Source of the DNA: Bacteroidetes oral taxon 274 str. F0058
Lineage (GTDB): Bacteria > Bacteroidota > Bacteroidia > Bacteroidales > Paludibacteraceae
NCBI GenBank assembly: GCA_000163695.1
Contig: GG774890.1
Coordinates: 56,840-120,839 of the forward strand
Direction: 5' to 3'
DNA: 64,000 nt
How positions within the stretch are numbered: the stretch's first letter is position 1; every line of letters starts with the position of its first letter. The translations under genes were made by a program, and so were the position numbers. The notes under the pieces are model-generated. The model ran no database searches. It saw only the letters and a list, made by a program, of their open reading frames with translations, and had not been told where the DNA came from. Shown here one piece after another: positions 43,078 through 53,600 of the stretch.

Positions 43078-43153
43078 TACCTTGTTTTTCTGAAGAGGCT
43101 ATGTTTTTGAATGTTCTCATACAGAAGAGATTAACACATATACAACTTGTCTG

Positions 43154-43954
43154 ATGGAAAAATTCTGCTTTTTGAGTCTTGGCAGTAGTAGTAGCGGCAA
43201 TTGCTACTATGTTGGTACGGAGCGGTATGGCATTCTTATAGATGCAGGTATCAATGTCCGTACGGTAAAGAAGTGTCTCAAAGAGTACGGTCTCGGGTTA
43301 GAGAATATTTATGGCATCTTTATTACTCACGCACACACAGACCACGTAAAATATGCAGGCGTATTGGCAGAGAAGTACAATGTGCCTATTTACAGTACCA
43401 AAACAGTATTCGAAGGTATTAATGCAAACGATAAGCTGTTGCCTAAGATATTGAGTACCAATCGTAAAATTTTCAATAAGACAGACAAGGTAACCATTAA
43501 AGATTTTGTTGTGCAGTCGTTCCCTGTGAGCCACGATATAAACGATGCAATGGGTTATTCCATCAGTTTCAGGGGGAAAACGATGGTGATAGCCACAGAT
43601 TTGGGTTATATATCGAAAGAGGTTGCCGATAGCATAGCCAAAGCCAATTACCTTGTAATAGAGGCGAACTATGACGAAGAGATGCTAAAAAACGGTCCCT
43701 ACAACTATTTCCTCAAACAGCGGGTAAGCTCTCATATCGGACATCTGAACAACGAACACACGGCAAGATTTTTGGCAGATAATTGGCATAATGGGCTAAC
43801 ACACATATTTTTGTGCCATATAAGCGGCGAAAATAATACGCCCGAAATAGCGTATAACACAGTATACGGTGCTCTGAAAGAAAAGAATATCTCTCCAAAA
43901 CTATTCGTTGCTCTCGACAGGCTCGCTCCTTCGAAGATGTTTTTCCTCGATTGA
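43154..43954 (+). CDS. MBL-fold metallo-hydrolase (YycJ/WalJ-like)
   Basis: The 266-residue metallo-beta-lactamase-fold protein has SLGSSSSGNCYYVG, the zinc motif THAHTDH (58-64), and further ligands in ATDLGY, EANYDEEML and FLCHIS. The closest family is the YycJ/WalJ group, DNA- or nucleotide-directed hydrolases of uncertain substrate. No signal peptide. Single gene. Confidence 0.88.
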   Translation: MEKFCFLSLGSSSSGNCYYVGTERYGILIDAGINVRTVKKCLKEYGLGLENIYGIFITHAHTDHVKYAGVLAEKYNVPIYSTKTVFEGINANDKLLPKILSTNRKIFNKTDKVTIKDFVVQSFPVSHDINDAMGYSISFRGKTMVIATDLGYISKEVADSIAKANYLVIEANYDEEMLKNGPYNYFLKQRVSSHIGHLNNEHTARFLADNWHNGLTHIFLCHISGENNTPEIAYNTVYGALKEKNISPKLFVALDRLAPSKMFFLD

Positions 43955-44027
43955 GAGAACACTTTACTCTTGGCTTTTTTACGAATGTGGCTATTATTTT
44001 GGCGGCAGGAAAAAGATAAGATTGTGT

Positions 44028-44588
44028 CTATCTCTTTTGCGAATGTTGTCGTAACCTTGCCCAAACAATGGCAGCAGCAACGGCAACGACGATTATGTAT
44101 ATCGGTGAAACTTTTAGGAATACCACCAATACGATTATAATTAAAGGTATAAATGCTGTAGCAATACCGATTTTTGCTTTTTTGCATAGCGAAAATACAG
44201 GCATAGCTATCAGAGCCACTACTATTGGGCGTATCCCCTTGAATATCTTGCCAATGATATTATTATCTTTAAACTGAACAAAAAATATGGCTATCAACAG
44301 TATAGTCATAAAGGCAGGTGTGCAAGTGGCTATTACACAGACTACTGCCCCCTTTTTGCCAAAAAACAGATTACCCATTAATATAGAGATGTTTACCGCC
44401 AGAATACCGGGCGACATCTGTGCTATGCTGAGATATTCGTAGAATGTGTCTTTGTCTATCCATCTGTTTTTGGTTACGAGTTCGTTCTCTATAAGCGAAA
44501 TCATAGCATAGCCTCCACCAAAGGTGAATGCCCCTATTTTTAGAAAAGTAACTATCAACTGTCTGTATGTAGGCTTATTATCCATCAA
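44028..44588 (-). CDS. Single-domain chromate transporter-family protein
   Basis: The 186-residue membrane protein starts with the ChrA motif FLKIGAFTFGGGYAMISLIE and has SIAQMSPGILAVN and about five to six helices. It is a half-size ChrA; short forms usually occur as two adjacent genes that work together. Here the neighbour on one side is ybeY and on the other the convergent MBL gene, so the partner half is missing locally. It is 21 bp after ybeY on the same strand. The substrate of Bacteroidetes members is unproven. Confidence 0.88.
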   Translation of the reverse strand: MMDNKPTYRQLIVTFLKIGAFTFGGGYAMISLIENELVTKNRWIDKDTFYEYLSIAQMSPGILAVNISILMGNLFFGKKGAVVCVIATCTPAFMTILLIAIFFVQFKDNNIIGKIFKGIRPIVVALIAMPVFSLCKKAKIGIATAFIPLIIIVLVVFLKVSPIYIIVVAVAAAIVWARLRQHSQKR

Positions 44589-44609
44589 ACTCTACTCTGT
44601 GCCTGTTTT

Positions 44610-45020
44610 TCAGATTAATTGTAATGCCAGATTCTCTTTGTATCTCATCTCTTGTTTCTCTTCGGGTGTCTTGTCGTTTTGCCCACACAGATGCAGTATC
44701 CCGTGTATCATCACTCTTTTCAGCTCGTTGTCGAATGTCGTCAGAAACTCTTTGGCGTTGCTCTCTACCGTTTCGAGCGATATGAAAATATCCCCTCCGA
44801 TTACGTCGCCCTCTGTGTAGTCGAATGTTATCACGTCGGTGTAGTAATCGTGGTTTAGAAACTGCTTGTTTATTTCGAGAATTTTTATGTCGTCGCAAAA
44901 GATGAAACTAACGTCGCCGACTATTTTGCCATACTTATTGGCAACTCTTCTAATCCAGCCGGTTATCGAGTTACGATACAGCTTAGGTGCTTCTACGTTT
45001 TCACTAGTGTATCTAATCAT
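44610..45020 (-). CDS. ybeY: Endoribonuclease YbeY
   Basis: The 136-residue protein carries the metal motif HGILHLCGQND: His106, His110 and Asp116. In Escherichia coli the third ligand is a histidine; the Asp form seen here is the Bacteroidetes type. It processes 16S rRNA and takes part in ribosome quality control. It sits between truA and the chromate transporter in one leftward operon. Confidence 0.93.
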   Translation of the reverse strand: MIRYTSENVEAPKLYRNSITGWIRRVANKYGKIVGDVSFIFCDDIKILEINKQFLNHDYYTDVITFDYTEGDVIGGDIFISLETVESNAKEFLTTFDNELKRVMIHGILHLCGQNDKTPEEKQEMRYKENLALQLI

Positions 45021-45058
45021 TTGTTATATCTCCTTTCTTCTATGTGTTTTGTCTTTTT

Positions 45059-45802
45059 CTATAAAAATATTTCTTTCGGATATTGTATGTCTGTCAGGTA
45101 CAATCCTTGTGCATCGATGGATTGTCCCGCTTTTTGTCGGTCTTTCGCCTCGATGATTCGGCAAAAGTCGTCTACCGTAATCCTGCCCTCGCCTACAAGT
45201 ATCAGTGTGCCCACGGTTGCTCTGACCATATCGCGTAAAAACCTGTCTGCCACGATAGTAAATATCCAAATATTATCTTGTTTGTGCCATTCTGCTTTCG
45301 ATACGGTACAGTTGTTAGTGCGTGTATCGGTGTGTAATTTTGCAAACGAAGTAAAATCGGTATAATCCCGCATCTTATTTGCCGCAATATTCATCTTCTC
45401 AAAATCTAAATCTCTGTAATGACGATACGCCAATCCTCTGAGAAATGGATTTTTGTCTAAATACAAAAGATACTCGTACGTACGGCTCATAGCCGAAAAG
45501 CGTGCGTGAGCCTCAGGTATTACCTCTACAATCTTATACACTGCTATATCTGCGGGTAGAAGACTATTGAGCCTTTTTACCAGATTTGCTTCGTCGATAC
45601 GCTTCGTCAGGTCGAAGTGAGCTGTCATAGTGCGGGCGTGAACCCCCGTATCCGTACGTCCTGCACCTGTTATCTCTACATTGCTACCCAATACGACGGA
45701 CATAGCCTGCCCGACAGTCTCCTGTACGGTAACCGCATTCGGTTGTATCTGCCAGCCATGATAGTTCGTGCCATTGTATGCAATGTAAATAAAATAACGC
45801 AT
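45059..45802 (-). CDS. truA: tRNA pseudouridine synthase A
   Basis: The 247-residue enzyme converts uridines 38-40 of the tRNA anticodon arm to pseudouridine. It has the catalytic Asp51 in GRTDTGVHA and the conserved YEYLLYL and RFLRDMVR segments. It starts 19 bp after the asd stop, in the operon asd-truA-ybeY-chrA. Confidence 0.96.
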   Translation of the reverse strand: MRYFIYIAYNGTNYHGWQIQPNAVTVQETVGQAMSVVLGSNVEITGAGRTDTGVHARTMTAHFDLTKRIDEANLVKRLNSLLPADIAVYKIVEVIPEAHARFSAMSRTYEYLLYLDKNPFLRGLAYRHYRDLDFEKMNIAANKMRDYTDFTSFAKLHTDTRTNNCTVSKAEWHKQDNIWIFTIVADRFLRDMVRATVGTLILVGEGRITVDDFCRIIEAKDRQKAGQSIDAQGLYLTDIQYPKEIFL

Positions 45803-45821
45803 TTTGGTGTTTTACAATATT

Positions 45822-46817
45822 TTATCTTATAAGGTATTCGGCTATTTGCACAGCATTTAGAGCCGCTCCCTTACGTATTTGATCCGAAACGCACCAAAAA
45901 GTTAAACCATTCGGATTTGCCAAATCTTTTCGTATTCTCCCCACAAATACGTCGTTTTTGCCTGTTGCCGGCAGTGGCATCGGATATTGACGATTGTCGG
46001 GGTCATCTATAACTGTTACTCCATCGGCTCTCTCGAAAGCTCTTCGAGCATTTTCGACGGATATTGGACTTTCGGTCTCTATCCAGATGCTTTCGGAGTG
46101 TGCTCTCAGAGCCGGTACACGTACACAAGTAGCCGATACTACTATGTCTGAGTGCATTATTTTGCGGGTCTCGTGATACATTTTCAGCTCCTCTTTCGTG
46201 TAACCGTCTTCGCCGAAAACGTCTACCTGAGGTATCATATTGTAAGCCAGCTGATAGGGGAATCTCTCTACTACGATGTGCTCGTTATTGAGATACTGTC
46301 GGTATTGGTTTTCGAGTTCGGTCATAGCTGTTGCTCCTGCACCAGAGGCTGCCTGATATGTAGCTACGTGAACACGTTTTATATGCGAAATATCTTCCAA
46401 TGCTTTCAGAGGCACTACCATCTGTATGGTGGTACAGTTAGGGTTGGCTATTATTCGGCGTGGACAGAATTTGGCATCTCCGGCATTCACCTCAGGTACT
46501 ACCAGAGGTACGCTGTCGTCCATACGGAAAGCCGACGAATTATCTATCATAATAGTGCCGAAACGTGTAATATCTTCCATAAATTCCTTAGAAACACTTG
46601 CTCCTGCCGATACAAAGGCAAATCTGACGCCCTTGAAATCGTCGCCGTGGCGAAGTTGCCGTACTTTGTACGGTTTGCCTTTGCAGAAATACTCTTTGCC
46701 CTCGCTACGCTCCGAACCGAAGAGCGTGAGTTCGTCGAAAGGGAAGTTGCGTTCTTCGACGACTTTGAGTAATTCTTGCCCCACGGCACCGCTTGCTCCT
46801 ACTATTGCTATATGCAT
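45822..46817 (-). CDS. asd: Aspartate-semialdehyde dehydrogenase
   Basis: The 331-residue NADP-dependent enzyme makes aspartate semialdehyde for lysine/diaminopimelate, threonine and methionine synthesis. It has the Rossmann start VGASGAVGQELL, NSSAFRM, catalytic Cys128 in NPNCTTIQMV, YQAASGAGA and the RVPALRAHSE region. First gene of the leftward operon, with a promoter at 46868-46875. Confidence 0.97.
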   Translation of the reverse strand: MHIAIVGASGAVGQELLKVVEERNFPFDELTLFGSERSEGKEYFCKGKPYKVRQLRHGDDFKGVRFAFVSAGASVSKEFMEDITRFGTIMIDNSSAFRMDDSVPLVVPEVNAGDAKFCPRRIIANPNCTTIQMVVPLKALEDISHIKRVHVATYQAASGAGATAMTELENQYRQYLNNEHIVVERFPYQLAYNMIPQVDVFGEDGYTKEELKMYHETRKIMHSDIVVSATCVRVPALRAHSESIWIETESPISVENARRAFERADGVTVIDDPDNRQYPMPLPATGKNDVFVGRIRKDLANPNGLTFWCVSDQIRKGAALNAVQIAEYLIR

Positions 46818-46867
46818 TTTGTGTTGTTATTGTTTTAATTTTAAACGAATTATTGCTAATTTTTTTG

Positions 46868-46875
46868 CAAAATTA
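46868..46875 (-). promoter_or_regulatory. Promoter -7 element of asd
   Basis: TAATTTTG on the leftward strand, about 50 bp before the ATG at 46817. The remaining 46876-47151 is AT-rich and shows no gene. Confidence 0.5.
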
Positions 46876-47151
46876 CAAAAAAAATGTTACAGGAGACACA
46901 CCATAATTTTTTTTGATAGTGTGGCGAAGTGAAATTTTATTGTTTTTTGCAAATAACATTCTTATTGTCAAATATTTATATGTGTGTTGTAATTATTTTT
47001 GTCTATTATCTTATAAATTATGAATAATTTTTGTGGGCATTTTCTATGTCAGCTGCTTCAAAAACATTAGACTACAAAAGTTTTTGTCCGAAAAAGCGTA
47101 AAAAAATACGATGTAAAAACGTTTTTTTAGATATCGATAGTAGATTTTTTG

Positions 47152-47159
47152 TATTTTTG
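47152..47159 (+). promoter_or_regulatory. Promoter -7 element of the TraB/GumN gene
   Basis: TATTTTTG on the + strand, 42 bp before the start at 47202. Confidence 0.45.
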
Positions 47160-47201
47160 CGGTTTTAATATAAATTACTAAAAAAGTATTGTTAGGTTTT
47201 T

Positions 47202-48110
47202 ATGATGAAGAAATTATTTTTGTGTTCGATCGCTTTACTGACATTTTTTACCTACTCGGCTTCGGCACAGACAGGCAAAGAAAAGACAGGAGCTCTACTG
47301 TGGGAAATAACCGGTAACGGGCTAAAACAACCTTCGTATATATTCGGCACGCACCATTTGTTTCCGTTGAGTTTTTTGGATAGTGTTTCGGGAGTGAAGC
47401 GCGTGTTTGCCTCAAGCAAACAGATGGTAGGCGAGATTTTACTTGGCGATATGGCTACGTTGGCTGCCGAGTTGAGTGCTGCCGGTATGATGCCGCAAGA
47501 CACCACTTGGCAGATGTTGTTATCCGACGATGATTACCAATTGGTAGACAAACAACTGACAGCTATGTTTGGCACAGGATTGCAGTCGTTCGGGGTGATG
47601 AAACCGTCTATGGTCAACACGGCATATACGGCAATGCTTTACAGGAAGATGTATCCGAACCTCCGACAAGACGAAGCGTTTGACCTATGGTTTCAGCAAC
47701 AGGCTGCCGAGCGGGGTATCGAGGTGATAGGATTGGAGACAGTCAAAGACCAGACGTATGCGTTACTTGATGCCACCTCGCTCAAACAACAGGCTGCCGA
47801 TTTGGTTTGTATGCTCAGAAACTCAGAATATGTTGAGCAAAACTCAAAAAAGCTCAATGCTATGTATCGTGCCGCCGACCTCAAGGGTATGGAAGCCCTT
47901 ATGCTGTCCGATGATATCTGCCCGATGAGTGCCGAACAACAAATCGCTCTGGTAGATGCACGTAACCAGCGCTGGTTGCAAAAACTGCCTTCTATTATGG
48001 CAGCCAAGCCGAGTTTTATAGCTGTGGGTTGTATGCACCTCGTGGGGAAAAAAGGATTACTCGTTGGCTTACAGAAGCTCGGTTATAAGGTAAAACCTGT
48101 GCTGAAATAA
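47202..48110 (+). CDS. TraB/GumN-family secreted protein
   Basis: The 302-residue protein has a signal peptide (cleavage after ASAQ), the metal motif GTHH (49-52) and the C-terminal VGCMHLVGKKGLL, which mark the TraB/GumN/Tiki superfamily. Members are predicted metal-dependent proteases; the bacterial substrate is unknown. The internal repeat TMxPxDT... is not evident. Start could be the second Met (47205). Single gene, in the periplasm. Confidence 0.87.
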   Translation: MMKKLFLCSIALLTFFTYSASAQTGKEKTGALLWEITGNGLKQPSYIFGTHHLFPLSFLDSVSGVKRVFASSKQMVGEILLGDMATLAAELSAAGMMPQDTTWQMLLSDDDYQLVDKQLTAMFGTGLQSFGVMKPSMVNTAYTAMLYRKMYPNLRQDEAFDLWFQQQAAERGIEVIGLETVKDQTYALLDATSLKQQAADLVCMLRNSEYVEQNSKKLNAMYRAADLKGMEALMLSDDICPMSAEQQIALVDARNQRWLQKLPSIMAAKPSFIAVGCMHLVGKKGLLVGLQKLGYKVKPVLK

Positions 48111-48134
48111 CAATATTCAGAGGAAAAAATATTA

Positions 48135-48142
48135 TATCTTTG
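48135..48142 (+). promoter_or_regulatory. Promoter -7 element of the acyltransferase gene
   Basis: TATCTTTG on the + strand, 80 bp before the ATG at 48223. Confidence 0.6.
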
Positions 48143-48222
48143 CATTGTGAATTATTAAATAATCATCGATTCACGGGGCTCTTGCCGAAGTGCTTTGTGT
48201 GTAGAGTGAATATAGGGTTATT

Positions 48223-49350
48223 ATGGTAGAAATAAGGGAAGTAAAGACAAATTCAGACCTCGGGCGTTTTGTTCGTTTCGGTATAGATTTATACAAAGAC
48301 AACAAATATTTTTGCCCGCCGTTGATATTCGACGAAAAAAATACTTTTGACAGAAAGAAAAACCCTGCTTACGATTTTTCGGACTCGGTGCTATATCTGG
48401 CATACAGAGATGGCAAAATAGTAGGACGTATTGCGGGGATTATCAACAATATAGCCAATGAGGCTTGGAATAAAAAACGTCTTCGGTTCGGGTGGTTCGA
48501 TTTCATCGACGATGTCGAAGTGTCGCATACTTTGCTCGATGCAGTCAAAGCGTGGGGCAAAGAGCACGGTATGACGGAGATGAACGGACCTGTGGGCTTT
48601 ACCGACTTCGACCACCAAGGTCTGCTGATAGTCGGTTTCGAGTACGACGCTCCGATGGCTTCGCTCTACAATTATCCCTATTACGAAAAACATTATGAGG
48701 CTTACGGACTTCAAAAAGAGGTGGACTGGATAGAGAACCGCGTGTTTATACCCAAGGGAGTACCCGAAAAAATGGAGCGTATAGCCAAAATTGTAATCGA
48801 AAAATATAACCTGAAAATAGCTAAGGTAAGGAGTGCCAAAGAGGTGATATCGAGATTCGGTTATTCGTTTTTCGATGTCATAAACGAGGCATACAAGCCG
48901 CTGTACAACTTCCAACCGCTTACCGAACGGCAGAAGGAATATTATTGCAAGATGTACTTCCCGTTGCTTAACTACGACTTTGTTACCATAATCGTAAACG
49001 AACAGGACGAAATAGTCGGCGTCGGCGTCGGTATGCCCAATATATCGGAAGAGCTTCGTAGATGCCGTGGCAGATTGTTGCCGCTGGGTTGGTATTGGAT
49101 TCTGAGAGCACTGAGAGCTAAGAAATTCAAACACTTCGACTTGTTGCTTATTGCAGTGCGTCCCGATTATCAGAACAAAGGCGTAAATTCACTTTTCTTC
49201 TACGATCAGATAAAATATTTTATAAAATACGGAGTAGAATATTCTGAGACTTCGGCTATGCTCGAGACTAATATCAAAAACCAGTCGAACTGGGATTATT
49301 TCGATAATATTCAGCACAAGCGTCGCAGAGCCTATATCAAGCAAATATAG
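48223..49350 (+). CDS. GNAT-like acyltransferase of unknown substrate
   Basis: The 375-residue protein has a GNAT core near 57-160 (YLAYRDGKIVGRIAGIIN, LDAVKAWGKEHGMTEMNGPVGF) and a second half with YFPLLNYDFVTIIVNEQDEIVGVGVGMPN and RPDYQNKGV. It is like the YghO-type family widely seen in Bacteroidetes. It probably transfers an acyl group from acyl-CoA or acyl-ACP, but the acceptor is not known. No signal peptide. Single gene. Confidence 0.8.
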   Translation: MVEIREVKTNSDLGRFVRFGIDLYKDNKYFCPPLIFDEKNTFDRKKNPAYDFSDSVLYLAYRDGKIVGRIAGIINNIANEAWNKKRLRFGWFDFIDDVEVSHTLLDAVKAWGKEHGMTEMNGPVGFTDFDHQGLLIVGFEYDAPMASLYNYPYYEKHYEAYGLQKEVDWIENRVFIPKGVPEKMERIAKIVIEKYNLKIAKVRSAKEVISRFGYSFFDVINEAYKPLYNFQPLTERQKEYYCKMYFPLLNYDFVTIIVNEQDEIVGVGVGMPNISEELRRCRGRLLPLGWYWILRALRAKKFKHFDLLLIAVRPDYQNKGVNSLFFYDQIKYFIKYGVEYSETSAMLETNIKNQSNWDYFDNIQHKRRRAYIKQI

Positions 49351-49363
49351 TGCGGCTACGTTT

Positions 49364-50221
49364 TTAGATTAACTCGTTATTTACAAACCGAAAAAGAGCT
49401 ATAAGGACTGCTGCGGGCAGGGTTGCAAACAGTACGCTGTCGAGGCGGTCGAGGAGACCTCCGTGTCCGGGCATAATATTCCCCGAGTCTTTGACGCCGA
49501 CAGTGCGTTTTATCAGACTCTCGAACAGGTCGCCCAATGTACCGAATATCATTATGGCAGTGCCGAGTGCAAGCCATTGTGTTGCAGTGAACGGTATGTA
49601 TGAGTTTTTGGCGTAAGCCTCTAACCAGTAGATAAGCAACGCTGCTCCCCAAGTACCTACCAAACCGCCTATCAGCCCCTCCCACGACTTGTTGGGAGAT
49701 ATTTTGGGCGATAGCTTATGTTTGCCAAGCAACGAACCCGTAAGATATGCGAAAGTGTCGTTTACCCAAATTATGACGAAGACGGCGAGTAGTAGTTTTT
49801 TGTTGTACGAGAGAATATATGCCATAAGGCTGAAAGGTAATACTATATATATTTGTCCGAAAATAGTGTAAGCCACATTGTTTATCGGGTTCGGCGTCTT
49901 TCGGAACATCTCGATAACGGCACAGATTATCAGACACATCAAGATAAAACACATCAAGAATACGCCAATATACAGCCACGAAGGTTGTTTGTAGTAAGAC
50001 ACGACAGCAAAAGCTACTGCGGCACATATTGCTCCGAATATAGGTAAAGCTTTGATATTCTCTTGTTTGTTGGTTAGCGTGTGAAATTCGTATACGGTCA
50101 GGATTGCCAGCAACCCGAATATTATTTTGAAATAGATACCCCCAAGCAATATAGCGCCTATTATCAGAGTGATATAGACAAGTCCGCTTGCAGACCTTAT
50201 AAGTAGCGTTTTGATATTCAT
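49364..50221 (-). CDS. cdsA: Phosphatidate cytidylyltransferase
   Basis: Start at the ATG at 50221 (MNIKTLLIRSASG), 285 residues; the longer frame to 50254 would cover the promoter element. It has seven to eight membrane helices and the CdsA signature near the C-terminus (SPNKSWEGLIGG, GVKDSGNIMPGHGGLLDRLDS). It makes CDP-diacylglycerol for phospholipid synthesis. The common Bacteroidetes neighbour ftsH is not present. Confidence 0.93.
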   Translation of the reverse strand: MNIKTLLIRSASGLVYITLIIGAILLGGIYFKIIFGLLAILTVYEFHTLTNKQENIKALPIFGAICAAVAFAVVSYYKQPSWLYIGVFLMCFILMCLIICAVIEMFRKTPNPINNVAYTIFGQIYIVLPFSLMAYILSYNKKLLLAVFVIIWVNDTFAYLTGSLLGKHKLSPKISPNKSWEGLIGGLVGTWGAALLIYWLEAYAKNSYIPFTATQWLALGTAIMIFGTLGDLFESLIKRTVGVKDSGNIMPGHGGLLDRLDSVLFATLPAAVLIALFRFVNNELI

Positions 50222-50251
50222 AGATAAAATTATTAGGTGTAAAATTGATTG

Positions 50252-50259
50252 CAAAGATA
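50252..50259 (-). promoter_or_regulatory. Promoter -7 element of cdsA
   Basis: TATCTTTG on the leftward strand, about 30 bp before the chosen ATG. Confidence 0.6.
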
Positions 50260-50507
50260 CGAAATAGTTGTGAGTTTTTTGTTTATGGAAGGTGAAATTA
50301 TATAAACCGTAGCTGCATAATTGTCTTACAATCTGCCGTTATACCAACTGTTGTTTGCTTTTTGTTCGGAATATGTGTGTTTTTTTTATTGTGTAGAAAA
50401 ACTTGTTCTGCTATATTGAAAAACGTTATGTATGCACAATATTCATTATAAGTGAGATTATTTCTTGTTGCGACTGAATGAAATTTTCATTTTCTTGGAA
50501 ATTTTAC

Positions 50508-50515
50508 TAACTTTG
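50508..50515 (+). promoter_or_regulatory. Promoter -7 element of carB leader
   Basis: TAACTTTG on the + strand, 169 bp before the carB ATG, giving a long structured leader. The remaining 50260-50507 shows no gene. Confidence 0.6.
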
Positions 50516-50554
50516 CATCTCGAAATGAAGTTATACGGCAGAGTAATATATGTA

Positions 50555-50593
50555 TTTACAAATAGGCAGTTGCAGTGTATAAACTGCTGTAAA
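50555..50593 (+). promoter_or_regulatory. First hairpin of the carB leader
   Basis: TTTACA and GCAGTT (50555-50571, 5-nt bulge) pair with AACTGC and TGTAAA (50582-50593). It is an RNA stem before the terminator, perhaps the regulatory element. Confidence 0.5.
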
Positions 50594-50609
50594 TATTGTT
50601 TTTTCAAAA

Positions 50610-50646
50610 AAGGGTAATCATTTTTGTTGATAAAACGGTTACTCTT
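50610..50646 (+). terminator. Intrinsic terminator inside the carB leader (attenuator candidate)
   Basis: A 10-bp stem (AAGGGTAATC with GGTTACTCTT, two G-U pairs) precedes a U-run to 50651, only about 35 bp before carB. Transcripts from 50508 would stop here unless read-through is permitted. This suggests attenuation of carB or a leader RNA. Confidence 0.65.
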
Positions 50647-50684
50647 TTTTTACAGATGGCAAACGACAAAATAACCAATATATA

Positions 50685-53600
50685 ATGAAACGCACAGACA
50701 TAAAAAAGGTAATGGTAATCGGCTCGGGACCGATAGTGATAGGGCAGGCGGCGGAGTTCGACTATGCAGGAACACAGGCTTGCCTTGCTCTGAAAGAAGA
50801 GGGATACGAGGTGATATTGGCAAACTCGAACCCTGCTACTATTATGACCGATACACATATAGCCGACAAGGTCTATATGGAGCCTCTGACTTTGGAATAT
50901 GTGGCAAAAATCATTCGTTTCGAGCGACCCGATGCCATTGTGCCCGGACTTGGCGGGCAGACGGGGCTCAACCTCGCCGTACAACTTGCCAAAAAAGGTA
51001 TCCTCGAAGAGTGCGATGTGGAGATACTCGGTACATCGTTTCAGAGTATCGAGATGGCAGAAGACCGCGAACTTTTCAAAGAGCTTTGTAAGAGTCTGGG
51101 CGAACCGGTATTACCCTCTAAGATAGCCAATTCGATGGAAGAGGGACTTGCTGCGGCAGCCGAAATCGGTTATCCCGTCGTATTGCGTCCGGCGTTTACG
51201 CTTGGAGGCACGGGAGGAGGTTTTGCCGAAGACGAAGCCGAGTTTTGCGAGTTGATGCGTAATGCTCTCGCCCTCTCGCCTGTACATCAGGTATTGGTCG
51301 AAAAATCGATAAAAGGCTTCAAAGAGATTGAATACGAAGTAATTCGTGACAAAAACGATACCGCCATCGCCATCTGTAATATGGAAAATATCGACCCTGT
51401 CGGCGTCCATACGGGCGACTCGATGGTTGTTTGCCCATCGCAGACATTGACAAACAAAGAGTTTCAGCTGCTTCGCGACTCGGCATTGAAAATCATCCGT
51501 GCCCTGAAAATAGAGGGTGGTTGCAACGTACAGTTTGCTCTCGACCCGCTGAGTTTCAACTATTATCTCATAGAGGTCAATCCGCGTGTGAGCCGCAGTT
51601 CGGCCTTGGCATCGAAAGCAAGCGGTTATCCCATAGCACGTGTCAGTGCCAAGATAGCAGTGGGCTTTACTCTCGACGAAATACGGCTCGACAATACTCC
51701 GGCAAGTTTCGAGCCGGCTCTCGACTATATCGTTACCAAGATACCGCGTTTCCCGTTCGACAAGTTCTCAGAGGCGTCCAACACGCTCGGTACTCAGATG
51801 AAAGCTACGGGCGAAGTGATGTCTATTGGCAGGACTATGGGCGAAAGCCTGCTTAAAGCCGTACGTGGCTTGGAGACGGGTGTTTGCCATATTTGGCATA
51901 AAAAATTCGATGACAAAGACAACGACTATCTGATAAACTACATACGTCAGGCGACCGACGACCGCCTCTATGCCATAGCCCAGCTCATACGCAACGGTGT
52001 AGACTTGGGTATGATATACAATGCCACAAAGATAGATATGTTTTTCCTCGAGAAGATAAAGAATATAGTAGAGTTCGAGGCTGTCGTAAAGGCAAATCCT
52101 ATGGACGAGGATACTCTTATACAAGCCAAAGAGATGGGATTCAGCGACAAATACATCGCTATGTGTTGGTCGGTAGGAGGCAAATCGTACGACGAGGCGG
52201 ATATTTTCCGCTTGCGAAAAGAAAAAGGCATTATGCCCGTCTATAAGATGATAGACACCTGCGCAAGCGAATTTTCGGCATATATACCATATTTTTACTC
52301 TACCTACGAGCAGGAGAATGAGTCTATCGTATCTGCCAGAAAGAAAATAGTAGTACTCGGCTCGGGACCGATACGCATAGGGCAGGGCATAGAGTTCGAC
52401 TACTCTACCGTACACGCTATTTGGACTATACAACAGGCAGGTTATGAGGCTATTGTGATAAACAATAATCCCGAAACCGTCTCTACCGACTATGCTACTT
52501 CGGATAAACTATACTTCGAGCCGCTTACAGTCGAGGACGTAATGAATATAATCGACCTCGAAAAGCCCGACGGAGTGATAGTAACACTTGGCGGGCAGAC
52601 TGCCATAAATCTTGCCGAGCCGCTACACAAACTCGGGGTAAAGATAATCGGCACCGACGTAGAGGCGATAGACCGAGCCGAGAACCGCGACAGTTTCGAG
52701 AAGGTTATGAATACGCTCGGTATCCCACAACCTAAAGGATTGGCTGTTACCAACATACCCGACGGCTGTCGGGTAGCTCAAGACATAGGTTATCCTGTAC
52801 TCGTTCGCCCGAGTTTCGTGCTTGGCGGACGTGCTATGAAGATAGTAAACAACGAGGAGAGTCTCAAAAAATATCTGCAGACGGCGGTAGAAATCAATGT
52901 CAATCAGCCTGTTCTGGTAGATAAATATATCTCGGGCAAAGAGCTCGAAGTAGATGCCATCTGCGACGGTCGCGACGTGTTTATCCCCGGTATAATGGAG
53001 CACGTGGAACGTACGGGCATTCATTCGGGTGATAGCATTTCGGTATACCCCACGTTTTCCGTATCGCAGAAAGTAAAGGATAAAATCATCGACTATTCTG
53101 TACGATTGGGGCTCGAGATAGGTATCATAGGGCTTTTCAATATACAGTTCATAGCCGATACGAACGACGATGTATTCGTCATAGAGGTCAATCCGCGTTC
53201 GAGCCGCACTGTGCCGTTCTTGAGCAAGGCGACGGGAGTGGATATGGCAGATATTGCTACCCGCGTACAACTCGGGCACAGCCTTGCCGAACAGGGCATC
53301 GACCGAGTCTATCACGAAGAGAAAAAAAGCTGGTTCGTCAAGGCTCCTGCATTCTCTTTCAGTAAGATACGCGGAATGGACGCATACCTTTCGCCCGAGA
53401 TGAAATCGACGGGTGAGGCTATCGGGTACGACAAATCGCTTACGCGTGCACTCTACAAAGCACTGCGTTCGTCGGGAATGAATGTGGCAAACTACGGTAC
53501 CATACTCGTTACCATCGCCGACTGCGACAAGCAGCGAGCCCTTCCCCTCGTGAAACGTTTCTACGATATGGGTTTCAATATAGAAGCTACAAAAGGCACA

